From assembly GCF_019355395.1 (NCBI RefSeq), contig NZ_CP048829.1:2955001-3019000 (forward strand): DNA of 64,000 nt, written 5' to 3'. This stretch comes from Chordicoccus furentiruminis (GTDB lineage Bacteria > Bacillota > Clostridia > Lachnospirales > Lachnospiraceae). The notes beneath the pieces were generated by a model, which saw nothing but the letters and a program-made list of their open reading frames with translations, ran no database searches and was not told the origin of the DNA. Shown piece after piece: positions 16,505-24,771 of this stretch. Numbering within the stretch: position 1 is the first letter of the stretch; the number at the start of each line of letters is the position of its first letter. The position numbers and the translations under genes were made by a program.

Positions 16505-17195
16505 GGTGAAGAATCTGAAGATCCGCTACGGCGGAATCGAGGCGGTCCGCGGCATCAGCTTTGTCGTGCCGGACGCGAAGATCGTGACGCTGGTCGGCGC
16601 CAACGGTGCCGGAAAATCATCGACACTGCGCGCGATCCTCGGGCTGGTGAAGGCCTCCGGCGGTTCCGTCCGCTTCAAGGATCAGGAACTGATCGGAAAA
16701 AAAACGAACGACATCGTCGCCTGCGGGATCACGCTGGTGCCCGAAGGCAGGAGAGTCTTCCCGGATCAGACGGTTCTGGAAAACCTGAAGATCGGCGCCT
16801 ATCTCAGAACCGATCCTCTGGATGAGGATCTGGAGCGGGTATTCTCGCTTTTCCCGAGGCTGAAGGAGCGCTCCTGGCAGCCCGCCGGGACTCTTTCCGG
16901 CGGCGAGCAGCAGATGCTCGCCGTCGGACGGGCGCTGATGGCGAGTCCCGAGCTGATCATGATGGATGAGCCGTCCCTCGGACTGGCGCCGATCGTGGTC
17001 CGCGACATTTTCGGTATTATCCGTAGGATCAACCGGCAGGGTACGACCGTCCTTCTGGTGGAACAGAACGCGAATATGGCGCTCCGCATCGCGGACTACG
17101 CGTACGTGGTGGAAAATGGTGAGATCACGCTGGAAGGACAGGGATCGGATCTCCTTTCCGACGAAAAAGTCAGGAAGGCTTATCTGGGAACCTGA
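16497..17195 (+). CDS. livF: Branched-chain amino-acid ABC transporter ATP-binding protein LivF
   Basis: This 232-residue ATPase is the partner of LivG. Walker A is GANGAGKSS at residues 34-42, the signature is LSGGEQQMLAVGRAL, Walker B is LIMMDEPSLGLAP, and the C-terminal half contains VEQNANMALRIADYAYV, all diagnostic for LivF. The start lies 8 bases inside livG with AAAGGAGG just upstream. It is the last gene of the operon and is followed by a bidirectional terminator. Confidence 0.96.
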   Translation: MLEVKNLKIRYGGIEAVRGISFVVPDAKIVTLVGANGAGKSSTLRAILGLVKASGGSVRFKDQELIGKKTNDIVACGITLVPEGRRVFPDQTVLENLKIGAYLRTDPLDEDLERVFSLFPRLKERSWQPAGTLSGGEQQMLAVGRALMASPELIMMDEPSLGLAPIVVRDIFGIIRRINRQGTTVLLVEQNANMALRIADYAYVVENGEITLEGQGSDLLSDEKVRKAYLGT

Positions 17196-17253
17196 CGAGA
17201 GAAAGCGGCACGGATCCATGACGGCAGCCGGACGCTGCCGGAGAAAATCAGGA

Positions 17254-17292
17254 GGGAGGGAGAAGGCTGCGGACTGCCTTTTCCCTCCCTCT
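17254..17292. terminator. Bidirectional terminator between livF and nrdD
   Basis: GGGAGGGAGAAGGC (17254-17267) pairs with GCCTTTTCCCTCCC (17276-17289) through a 14-bp stem with an 8-base loop. It is shared by the convergent livF and nrdD genes; the T tract is short on both sides. Confidence 0.7.
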
Positions 17293-17332
17293 TTCGGACT
17301 TACGATACGGAACCGGTCTGATCTGGCCCGGA

Positions 17333-19591
17333 TTAAAGGTGAAGCACCCGGTCGGCGATCTCCGAGGTCCGTCCCTGGTTCCAGTACTGGGTGCCGATGT
17401 AGCCGCAGGTACGCCGCGCCACATGCATCTTCGTCTGATCCCGGTTGCCGCACTGGGGGCATTCCCAGACGAGCATGCCGGTCTCGTCCTTCTTGATCTG
17501 GATCTCGCCGTCGTAGCCGCAGACATCGCAGTAGTCGCTCTTCGTGTTGAGCTCCGCGTAGAGAATCGTGTCGTAGATATGCTGCATCACGCGGATGACG
17601 GCCGGGATGTTGTTCTGCATATTCGGCACCTCCACGTAGCTCACCGCACCGCCCGGAGACAGCTTCTGGAACTCCGCCTCCTTTGTCAGCTTGGCGAAGG
17701 CGTTGATCGGCTCGGTCACATGAATGTGATAGCTGTTGGTGATATAGTTCTTGTCCGTGACGCTCGGAATCCGTCCGAAGCGGCGCTGCAGGCATTTCGC
17801 GAACTTGTAGGTGGTGCTCTCAAGCGGCGTGCCGTACACCGAGTAATCGATGTCCTCCTCTTTCTTCCACTTCGCGCAGGCGTCGTTCAGCGCCTGCATG
17901 ACGCGGAGACCGAAGTCCTTGCCTTCATCCGTCGTATGAGAGACGCCCTTCATGTAGTAGACGCACTCCGCGAGACCTGCGTAGCCGAGAGAAAGGGTGG
18001 AGTAGCCGTGATAGAGCAGTTTATCGATCGTCTCGCCCGGTTCGAGACGCGCCAGCGCGCCGTCCTGCCAGAGAATCGGAGCCACGTCGGAGGGCGTTCC
18101 CTTCAGACGGTCGTGACGGATTCGCATCGCGCGGTGGCAGAGATCGAGCCGTTCGCGCATCAGATCCCAGAACCGGTCCTCATCGCGGCCGGAGGAGCAG
18201 GCGACGTCCACAAGATTCAGCGTGACGACGCCCTGGTTGAAGCGGCCGTAATATTTTCGCTGTCCCTCCACATAATCCCGGCTTCCGGAGATGTTGCCGA
18301 TGCCGGTCGCTGTGAATCGGTCCGGCGTCAGGAAACTGCGGCATCCCATGCAGGGGTAGCAGTCGCCTTTCAGCTCAAGAGCCTTCTTCTCGGAGATGTA
18401 GTCCGGTACCATCCGTTTCGCGGTGCAGCGGGCCGCCAGCTCGGTCAGATAGAAGTACGGCGTGCCCTCACGGATGTTGTCCTCCTGAAGCACATAGATC
18501 AGCTTCGGGAAGGCCGGCGTGATATAGACGCCGGAGCGGTCCTTTACGCCGAGGATCCGCTGGTTGAGCATCACCTCGATGATCAGGGCGAGATCGTCGC
18601 GCACCTGGCCCTCCGGAACCTCGTGAAGGTACATGAAGACCGTGACGAACGGAGCCTGCCCGTTGGTGGACTGCAGCGTGATCAGCTGATACTGGATCGT
18701 CTGACATCCGGACTCCACTTCGGTGCGGACTTCCTTTTCGACCAGCGTCCGGAACTGGCGGTCGTCGATCTCCACGCCGGCCGCGGAGAGCTCCGACTTC
18801 AGGCGCTTCGCGATCTTTTTGCGCGACACGTCAACGAATGGCGCGAGATGGGAGAGGGTGATGGTCTGGCCGCCGTACTGGCTCGACGCCACCTGGGCGA
18901 CGATCTGGGATGCGACGGTGCAGGCAGTCGCGAAGCTGCGGGGCGTATCGATATGCGTTCCAGAGATGCAGGTGCCGTTCTGCAGCATGTCGTCGAGATT
19001 GACCAGACAGCAGTTGTGCATGTGCTGGGCGAAGTAGTCCGCGTCGTGGAAGTGAATGATGCCTTCTTTGTGCGCCTCGACGATATCCTCCGGAAGAAGG
19101 TAGCGGTTGGTGTAATAGCGGCTCCATTCGCCGGCCATATAATCACGCTGGACAGAGAGCACCGTCGGGTTCTTGTTGCTGTTTTCCTGACGGACCTCCT
19201 CGTTGTCGCGCTCGACGACGCCCGCGATTTTCTGGTCGACGTTGCTCATCTTGCGCATCTCATTGTGCTTGTACCGGTAGGTGATGTAGAGACGGGCCAC
19301 CTTGGTCCGGCCTGAACCCATCAGCGCATCCTCTACCTTATCCTGAATTTCTTCCACCGAGAGGTCCCGGCCGGCGTTGGACGCGTCCTTCTCGATGCCG
19401 CGGGCGATCTCGCCGATTTCCGCGTCCGTCAGCCGCTCGCTTAAGATGCCTTCCTCACGGTTGGCGCGTGCGATGGCGTCCGCGATCTTCTGCCGGTCGA
19501 AGGGGACGCGTTCGCCGGAACGCTTCATGACGCACATGGAGGGCTCATCCAGATCCATGTTGCCGTCAAGAGTTTCATTGTAAATATACAT
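17333..19591 (-). CDS. nrdD: Anaerobic ribonucleoside-triphosphate reductase (class III)
   Basis: This 752-residue glycyl-radical enzyme makes dNTPs from NTPs without oxygen. An N-terminal ATP-cone (about residues 18-105, starting CVMKRSGERVPFDRQKI) senses dATP/ATP. The catalytic barrel follows, and the C terminus carries a CxxC...CxxC zinc site (CDVCGYDG, ECPQCGN) and the radical motif RRTCGYIGTQYWNQGR with Gly730. The start at 19591 (MYIYNETLDG) has GGGAGGA upstream; longer frames run into the promoter. The activase gene nrdG, usually adjacent, is not in this window. A candidate NrdR box lies in the promoter. Confidence 0.95.
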   Translation of the reverse strand: MYIYNETLDGNMDLDEPSMCVMKRSGERVPFDRQKIADAIARANREEGILSERLTDAEIGEIARGIEKDASNAGRDLSVEEIQDKVEDALMGSGRTKVARLYITYRYKHNEMRKMSNVDQKIAGVVERDNEEVRQENSNKNPTVLSVQRDYMAGEWSRYYTNRYLLPEDIVEAHKEGIIHFHDADYFAQHMHNCCLVNLDDMLQNGTCISGTHIDTPRSFATACTVASQIVAQVASSQYGGQTITLSHLAPFVDVSRKKIAKRLKSELSAAGVEIDDRQFRTLVEKEVRTEVESGCQTIQYQLITLQSTNGQAPFVTVFMYLHEVPEGQVRDDLALIIEVMLNQRILGVKDRSGVYITPAFPKLIYVLQEDNIREGTPYFYLTELAARCTAKRMVPDYISEKKALELKGDCYPCMGCRSFLTPDRFTATGIGNISGSRDYVEGQRKYYGRFNQGVVTLNLVDVACSSGRDEDRFWDLMRERLDLCHRAMRIRHDRLKGTPSDVAPILWQDGALARLEPGETIDKLLYHGYSTLSLGYAGLAECVYYMKGVSHTTDEGKDFGLRVMQALNDACAKWKKEEDIDYSVYGTPLESTTYKFAKCLQRRFGRIPSVTDKNYITNSYHIHVTEPINAFAKLTKEAEFQKLSPGGAVSYVEVPNMQNNIPAVIRVMQHIYDTILYAELNTKSDYCDVCGYDGEIQIKKDETGMLVWECPQCGNRDQTKMHVARRTCGYIGTQYWNQGRTSEIADRVLHL

Positions 19592-19646
19592 ACCGGTCCT
19601 CCCTTTTTTCTGACTATATGTCCGATTTCCAATTGATTGAGAGTAT

Positions 19647-19662
19647 ATACAATATCTAGTGG
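19647..19662. promoter_or_regulatory. Candidate NrdR box upstream of nrdD
   Basis: ATACAATATCTAGTGG matches the published NrdR consensus acaCwAtATaTwGtgt at about 13 of 16 positions. It sits just downstream of the predicted transcription start, where binding would repress. A second box at the usual spacing of about 31 bases was not evident. Confidence 0.55.
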
Positions 19663-19676
19663 TGAGTGCGAAATTT

Positions 19677-19704
19677 ATTATACCGCATATTGAAGAATTG
19701 GCAA
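19677..19704 (-). promoter_or_regulatory. nrdD promoter
   Basis: On the minus strand TTGCCA (19704-19699), a 16-base spacer and a perfect TATAAT (19682-19677) form a sigma-A promoter, about 80 bases upstream of the nrdD ATG. Confidence 0.7.
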
Positions 19705-19709
19705 GCACA

Positions 19710-19756
19710 AAAATAAAAGGTCCGGCCGCGCACGGATTTCCGCGCGCGGCCGGACC
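19710..19756 (-). terminator. Terminator of the lysozyme-like gene
   Basis: The 13-bp GC-rich stem GGTCCGGCCGCGC (19719-19731) with GCGCGGCCGGACC (19744-19756) is followed on the minus strand by TTTTATTTT. It is a strong intrinsic terminator directly upstream of the nrdD promoter. Confidence 0.85.
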
Positions 19757-19791
19757 CGGACAGACGTCCTGACCGGCGGTCTGAAGGAAGA

Positions 19792-21207
19792 TCAGTCCTC
19801 TGAGTCATCCGTGGCGGATGTATTCTCATCCGGGGAATCATCCTCCTGACTGCTGTCTCCAGAGGCATCCTCATCCGACGAATCATCGCCGGATGCATTC
19901 TTCTCCGCGATGTACTCGTTGTACTCTTCCTGCGTCATGCCGATGGAGTCAAGATACTCCTGCCACTCCGCCTCCTCGGCGGCCCGTTTCTGCTCGGCGT
20001 CGTTCTGTTCGTCGCTGACAGAGCCGTCGCGGCCTTCGTCATGGCCCGACTTCACGTATTCGACATAGTATTTGACATATTCATCGGCGTATTGGTCCAC
20101 AAGATCCGGATTGTTGTTCTGGTAGTTCACGACACTGAAGCTGAGGCTTCCGCGCTGGCCGTGCTCCACGCCGTAGGTCAGGAAATGGTGAAGCACCGCG
20201 TCGTAATCCGAGCCGACGGAATCGACGACATCCGGATAGCGGGAGGTGTAGTAGTCGTAGTCGAAGATCAGACTCACATCGTAATCAAGGCCGAGGAGAT
20301 ACTGAAAATCGCTGTCCGAGTACGCGTCATGATCGGAAGACCCGCTGTCAGAGGTTTCTTCGTCGGAGTTTTCATCGGAGGTTTCCTCATCCGTTTCTTC
20401 TGAGGACTCCTCATCAGAAGTCTCTTCATCAGAGGATTCCGGATCCGTATCATCGGCGGTATCCTCATCCGTTGTCTCGTTATCCGCCTCTTCCGAGTCG
20501 GATCTTTCCTCGTCTGCTTCCGCAGAGGAATCGGATGCCTCGCTGTCGGCAGAGGACTCTTCGTCAGAGGATTCACTGTTCTCCGAAGAGGATGCCTGCT
20601 CCGCGCCATCGCTGCTGCTGCCGGAGACTGCCTGACTGCTGTCTGACGAGGTTTCCTCATCGGAGTCCCCGCTGTCATCGGAGGAAGAGGAGCCGCCGTA
20701 CATGCTGAAATAGGTGGAGGCAAAGCTTCCCCGGGTCGCAAACTCCCAGTCGTAGTTGCCGCACTGCTCGAAGCCGCGGCAGAAGGCCTTTGCCGCGCTG
20801 ACTGCGCCATCGGCCGTATCCGGAACGCTCTGAAGCTCACCCAGAACGCCGCTGTATCCGTTTTCAAGCTCATGAAGAAGGAAATGCACCTGGCCGCTGA
20901 TACTGGAGGAGCTGTATCCGTTGGCGCTGCAGTAGGCTTTTAGATTCGCGGTACGGCGGCTGTCCCACTGAACCAGTCCGTAGAAGCTGCCGGACGCCTC
21001 CGGGTTGAGGCCGCTTTCCTGCTCAAGGTTGCCGATGATGCCGCAGGCGGCCGCGCTGCTTAAGCCGCCGTCTTCGGTCAGGATCCGGAAGATCTCGGAG
21101 CTGGCGCTCCCTGCTGCATATACGGTGGCAGTCATCGCCGGAATCGCCGGTGAAACAGTGGCCGTCAGCATGGCTGCCGTGAGAAGCATAACGAGTTTTC
21201 TCTTCAT
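19792..21207 (-). CDS. Secreted phage-tail-lysozyme-like protein with Ser/Asp/Glu linker
   Basis: This 471-residue protein begins with a signal peptide (MKRKLVMLLTAAMLTATVSP, cleavage after about residue 32). Residues 35-165 resemble the phage tail lysozyme domain, with GIIGNLEQESGLNP containing the likely catalytic Glu, and YGLVQWDSRR. Residues about 170-300 are almost only Ser, Asp, Glu and Thr. A later part has a repeat common in clostridial surface proteins (FDYDYYTSRYPDV, then LTYGVEHGQRGS) and a weaker second copy. The tail is acidic. I infer a cell-wall hydrolase or surface-exposed protein; no anchor is visible. Confidence 0.8.
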   Translation of the reverse strand: MKRKLVMLLTAAMLTATVSPAIPAMTATVYAAGSASSEIFRILTEDGGLSSAAACGIIGNLEQESGLNPEASGSFYGLVQWDSRRTANLKAYCSANGYSSSSISGQVHFLLHELENGYSGVLGELQSVPDTADGAVSAAKAFCRGFEQCGNYDWEFATRGSFASTYFSMYGGSSSSDDSGDSDEETSSDSSQAVSGSSSDGAEQASSSENSESSDEESSADSEASDSSAEADEERSDSEEADNETTDEDTADDTDPESSDEETSDEESSEETDEETSDENSDEETSDSGSSDHDAYSDSDFQYLLGLDYDVSLIFDYDYYTSRYPDVVDSVGSDYDAVLHHFLTYGVEHGQRGSLSFSVVNYQNNNPDLVDQYADEYVKYYVEYVKSGHDEGRDGSVSDEQNDAEQKRAAEEAEWQEYLDSIGMTQEEYNEYIAEKNASGDDSSDEDASGDSSQEDDSPDENTSATDDSED

Positions 21208-21262
21208 AGATGTTATCCTTTCCGATTCTTCCGTGGAGGAAGATTCGCTTGCTACGATACCG

Positions 21263-21291
21263 ATCTTAACACTTCTGTAACAAAATGTAAA
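21263..21291 (-). promoter_or_regulatory. Promoter of the lysozyme-like gene
   Basis: On the minus strand TTTACA (21291-21286), a 17-base spacer and TAAGAT (21268-21263) make a plausible promoter, with an A/T-rich tract upstream that could act as an UP element. Confidence 0.6.
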
Positions 21292-21420
21292 TAAAAATAT
21301 TAAACGAGGAAATACAAGCTCAACATATTTGTTTCAAAAATGTGAGTGTCGGACGGAAACGGCGGGATGTGATATAGTAAAGAAAATGAAGACGGGCGTC
21401 GGCCCGGGACGGGAGGAAGG

Positions 21421-22197
21421 ATGAAGATTGCGTTGGTGACGGGCGCCTCCAGTGGGCTCGGAAGGGAGTATGTTCTTGAGATCAGCCGGGCGGAGCCCGG
21501 CATCGACGAAATCTGGGCTGTCGCGAGAAGAGCGGACCGGCTGGAGGAGCTGAAAGCGGTCAGCCGGATCCCGGTGAGACCTGTGCCGGCGGATCTCACG
21601 AGGGAAGAGGACATCGAACGGATTGAGGCGCTTCTTGAGAAGACAAAGCCGGAGATCAGACTTCTGATACACGCGGCCGGCTTCGGCAAGATCGGAACCT
21701 TGAGTCAGATAGACCGGAGAACCTGTGACCGGATGATCGACCTGAACTGCCGCGCCGCCGTGGACGTCACATACCTTGCCCTGCCTTATATGAAGGAAGG
21801 GAGCCGGATCGTGGAGGTCTGTTCCACCGCTGCCTTCCAGCCGTTTCCGTTTCTCAACGTCTACGCCGCTTCCAAGGCATTCCTTTACCGTTTTACAAGA
21901 GCGCTCCGGCGGGAAGTGATGCACCGCGGCATCGGGGTGACGGCGGTCTGTCCGTATTGGATCCGCGATACGGAGTTTATTCCGACCGCACGGGACACGG
22001 AAGGAGGCGGTGCCGCGATACGCCATTTCCCTCTGTCCCAGAGCGTCAGGACCGTTGCCCGGTATTCGCTGTTCGACAGCCGGTGCGGCTTCGCGGTTTC
22101 AACGCCGGGTATCATGTGCTCGCTGCACCGGATCGCCGCGAAGTTCATTCCGGCTGATGCGATGATGGGGATCTGGGAGCTGATCCGAAAACTTTGA
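21421..22197 (+). CDS. SDR family oxidoreductase
   Basis: This 258-residue short-chain dehydrogenase/reductase has the nucleotide motif TGASSGLG at residues 7-14, NAD(P)-side HAAGFG at about 81-86, the catalytic Ser in VEVCSTAAFQPFP and YAASKAF (Tyr and Lys). The Arg pair after the first strand (ARRADR) suggests NADP(H). The substrate is unknown. GGAGGAAGG precedes the ATG. The next gene starts 13 bases after its stop, so the two are probably co-transcribed. Confidence 0.92.
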   Translation: MKIALVTGASSGLGREYVLEISRAEPGIDEIWAVARRADRLEELKAVSRIPVRPVPADLTREEDIERIEALLEKTKPEIRLLIHAAGFGKIGTLSQIDRRTCDRMIDLNCRAAVDVTYLALPYMKEGSRIVEVCSTAAFQPFPFLNVYAASKAFLYRFTRALRREVMHRGIGVTAVCPYWIRDTEFIPTARDTEGGGAAIRHFPLSQSVRTVARYSLFDSRCGFAVSTPGIMCSLHRIAAKFIPADAMMGIWELIRKL

Positions 22198-22210
22198 GGA
22201 GGAAATGAGT

Positions 22211-23269
22211 ATGAGAACACCGGCTTTTCTGCGTCCCGGGGATTTGATCGGGCTTTGCGCCCCGTCCTTCGGCGCCGCCACGGAACCTTATATCACAAGA
22301 CTCAGGTCCGCGATCGGAAAATTCGAGGCCCGCGGATACCGCCTGCGGATCGCGCCCAGCACCTACCGGAGCGACGGGCTGGGGATCAGCACGAAGCCGG
22401 AGGACGCGGCAGCCGATCTGATGAACCTATATCTTGACCCGGAGGTGAAAGCCGTCATCTCCGTTGGCGGAGGGGAACTGATGAACGAAGTTCTTCCCCA
22501 TCTGGATTTTGAGACCATCCGTAAGGCGCCGCCCAAGTGGTTTATGGGCTACTCGGATAACACGAACTTTCTGCATCCGCTTCTTACGCTGGCGGATGTG
22601 CCGGGAATCTACGGTCCGACGGCCACCGGCTTCGGCAAGCCATGGGAGGCGCCGGAGCGGGACGCGTTCGCCCTGCTGGAGGGAACGGATCTGACCGTGC
22701 GCGGGTATGACCGTTTCGAGACGCCATGGACGGAGGACGGCGGGGAGACGGAGGATCCTCTTGCCCCGTACCGCCTGGACGCGAAGAAGACGCTCAGACT
22801 GTGGATGCCCGGCTGGGAAGGAGCAAGGGAAGCGGCCGGCAGCCGCCTTTCGATGGACGGTGTACTGATCGGCGGCTGTCTTGACGTTCTGGTTAATCTT
22901 TCCGGGACACCGTTTGACGGGACAGCCGCTTTCGCGGAGGCGAACGGGCCGCTGATCTGGGTTCTGGAGGCCTGCGATCTTTCCGTGATGAGCATCCGGC
23001 GGGCTCTCTGGCATCTGGACGAACTCGGCTGGTTCCGCGGCGCGGCCGGTTTTCTGATCGGACGGCCGCTGGCGGCTTTTCATCAGGAGATGATGGGCGT
23101 GGATACGGGCAACGCTGTGACGGATATTCTGAAGGGGAGGAATGTTCCGATCGTTCTTGATGTGGACGTGGGCCATGTCAAGCCGTCGATGCCGCTGATC
23201 TTCGGGAGCCGCGCTCATGTGACGGTGGAAGGAGACCGGATCGAGGCTGCGATGACGGCGGAAAGGTAA
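22211..23269 (+). CDS. S66 family peptidase (LD-carboxypeptidase/MccF-like)
   Basis: This 352-residue serine peptidase belongs to family S66, which includes murein LD-carboxypeptidases and MccF, which cleaves microcin C. The N-terminal motif LRPGDLIGLCAPSFG, the nucleophile elbow FMGYSDNTNF, the catalytic Glu in VLEACD and the His in DVDVGHVKPSMP are all present. The long insertion between the Ser and Glu motifs favours the MccF-like branch. ATG 22211 has GGAGG 8 bases upstream; the ATG at 22205 is too close. It follows the SDR gene. Confidence 0.9.
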   Translation: MRTPAFLRPGDLIGLCAPSFGAATEPYITRLRSAIGKFEARGYRLRIAPSTYRSDGLGISTKPEDAAADLMNLYLDPEVKAVISVGGGELMNEVLPHLDFETIRKAPPKWFMGYSDNTNFLHPLLTLADVPGIYGPTATGFGKPWEAPERDAFALLEGTDLTVRGYDRFETPWTEDGGETEDPLAPYRLDAKKTLRLWMPGWEGAREAAGSRLSMDGVLIGGCLDVLVNLSGTPFDGTAAFAEANGPLIWVLEACDLSVMSIRRALWHLDELGWFRGAAGFLIGRPLAAFHQEMMGVDTGNAVTDILKGRNVPIVLDVDVGHVKPSMPLIFGSRAHVTVEGDRIEAAMTAER

Positions 23270-23350
23270 GAGAACGTCACGAATGCGACACGAATAAGGG
23301 GTATGATGAGGTGCGATGCTTCATATTTCCGTTTTTTGGAGGCGAATCAG

Positions 23351-23647
23351 ATGCAATTGAAAGAGTGGAAGATCGACGGGGAGACGATCAGCGGGCGGGT
23401 CTGCGGAAGCAGCCGGTATCCGGACGGGACCGTGATCCAGACCTCACGGGTGATCGCGGCAGCCTTTGACGGCGAGCTGTATCTGATATCCACGAAGAAT
23501 TCGACCTATGAATGCTATGAAAGGGATTATATCGGACCGGCTGCGGAGCTCCGTGTCTTCAATCAGGAAATGATCGATGACATGGGCCGGACGCGGCAGA
23601 TTTCACTTCAGGCGGACGGGAAGGGCGGCCGCCGGAACGTTTTGTAA
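23351..23647 (+). CDS. Small hypothetical protein
   Basis: This 98-residue, mostly beta-strand-like hydrophilic protein (MQLKEWKIDGETISGRVCG, then FDGELYLISTKNSTYECY) has no signal peptide or membrane segment. I do not recognise a named family; similar short proteins with a YPDGT motif occur in Lachnospiraceae (recollection). GGAGG at 23338-23342 supports ATG 23351 over the ATG at 23303. Confidence 0.6.
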   Translation: MQLKEWKIDGETISGRVCGSSRYPDGTVIQTSRVIAAAFDGELYLISTKNSTYECYERDYIGPAAELRVFNQEMIDDMGRTRQISLQADGKGGRRNVL

Positions 23648-23786
23648 AAAAATCTGATTCTTTTACTGTGTTTTTCTGATAGCGCTGTGATATACTCGGG
23701 GTACAAACAGAGAGCCTTCGCGGACCGTGTGAAGCGCGTTGGCAGGGGAACGGTTGGACTGAAATCGCTGAACAGGAGAAGAGCGG

Positions 23787-24728
23787 ATGGCGGAAAACGA
23801 AGAGAACAGAGTCATCGATCTGAAGGAGCTTGTCTCTGATCTGGCTCACACGATGAAGCCTGTCGCGGAGAGGAAAAACCTGCATTTCCGGTACCGTATC
23901 GAGCATATCTCCGCGTCCGAACTCGCCGGAAACGGCCGGGACCAGCTCCATTCGATTCTCACCGAGCTGCTTGAGAACGCGGTGGAATACACGCCCGAGG
24001 GCGGCGACGTCATTTTCTGCGTCAGAGAGCTGATGACGGACGACCGCAACTCGACGATTGAGTTCTATGTGCAGGACGACGGCGCAGGTATCCCGGAGGA
24101 ACAGCTGAGAAAGCTGAGAAGCATGACGCGGCAGGAGGAGGCTGAGGCGGATCACGGCCTTGCGGCTGTATGCCGGGAAGTGCGCAGGCTGAGAGGCACC
24201 GTTACATTCGAGAGCGGAAACGGCCGGGGGATGGGAACGGTAGCGCGGGTTATCCTCACGATGCCGGTCAGCCGCGTGCGGCCGGTCAGGCCGCTTCCGG
24301 ACATGAATCGTGACATCTACAGCTTTGTCGGAAAGAAGATTCTCCTTGCCGAGGACCATCCGCTCAATCTGGAGATCGCCGAAATGATGCTGGAGCGCGT
24401 CGGATTTGAGGTGGATACAGCCGTCAACGGACGGGAGGCTGTGGATCGCTTCGCCGCGAAGGACGGTGCGTATGACGCCGTCCTGATGGATATCCGCATG
24501 CCGGTGATGGACGGCATCGAGGCTGCTCAGGTCATCCGGAACACGGACATTCCGGGCGCGGATACGATTCCGATCATCGCGCTGACCGCCAGCGCCTATG
24601 AGGGAGATGCCAGGAGAAGCCGTCAGGCGGGCATGAACGAACATCTGCTGAAACCGATCGATCCGGTCCGGATGTATGACGTCCTCTCGCGTTACCTGTA
24701 TCAGAGTCACACCGTAAGAAGAACGTGA
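23787..24728 (+). CDS. Histidine-kinase ATPase domain fused to receiver domain, no DHp or sensor
   Basis: Residues 1-170 of this 313-residue protein form a HATPase_c domain: N-box LTELLENAVEYTP, the G1 box DDGAGIPEEQL, and a G2-like GRGMGTVARV. Residues about 180-300 form a CheY-like receiver, with acidic pocket AEDHPLN, phospho-Asp in AVLMDIRMPVMDG and the conserved Lys in LLKPID. No HisKA helix with phosphoacceptor His and no sensor domain is present, although the first 30 residues resemble the linker after a HisKA domain. It looks like the back half of a hybrid kinase. AGGAGAAGAG precedes the ATG. Confidence 0.85.
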   Translation: MAENEENRVIDLKELVSDLAHTMKPVAERKNLHFRYRIEHISASELAGNGRDQLHSILTELLENAVEYTPEGGDVIFCVRELMTDDRNSTIEFYVQDDGAGIPEEQLRKLRSMTRQEEAEADHGLAAVCREVRRLRGTVTFESGNGRGMGTVARVILTMPVSRVRPVRPLPDMNRDIYSFVGKKILLAEDHPLNLEIAEMMLERVGFEVDTAVNGREAVDRFAAKDGAYDAVLMDIRMPVMDGIEAAQVIRNTDIPGADTIPIIALTASAYEGDARRSRQAGMNEHLLKPIDPVRMYDVLSRYLYQSHTVRRT

Positions 24729-24771
24729 CCTGCGCCGGGTGGGATCTGTGTCCCTGTGTCCTGTCGTTCCA

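Noticed and set aside
17339-19315. 658-codon plus-strand frame opposite nrdD
   Set aside because: It is a repetitive Val/Asp/Leu/Arg composition with no motif; nrdD is unambiguous on the minus strand.
19663-19700. Second NrdR box upstream of nrdD
   Set aside because: At 30-32 bases from the first box no 16-mer matches the consensus beyond chance; only one box is reported.
20330-20680. Repetitive GA/TC-rich block that could be mistaken for a tandem repeat or CRISPR
   Set aside because: It encodes the Ser/Asp/Glu linker of the lysozyme-like protein, and units are irregular without constant repeats and spacers.
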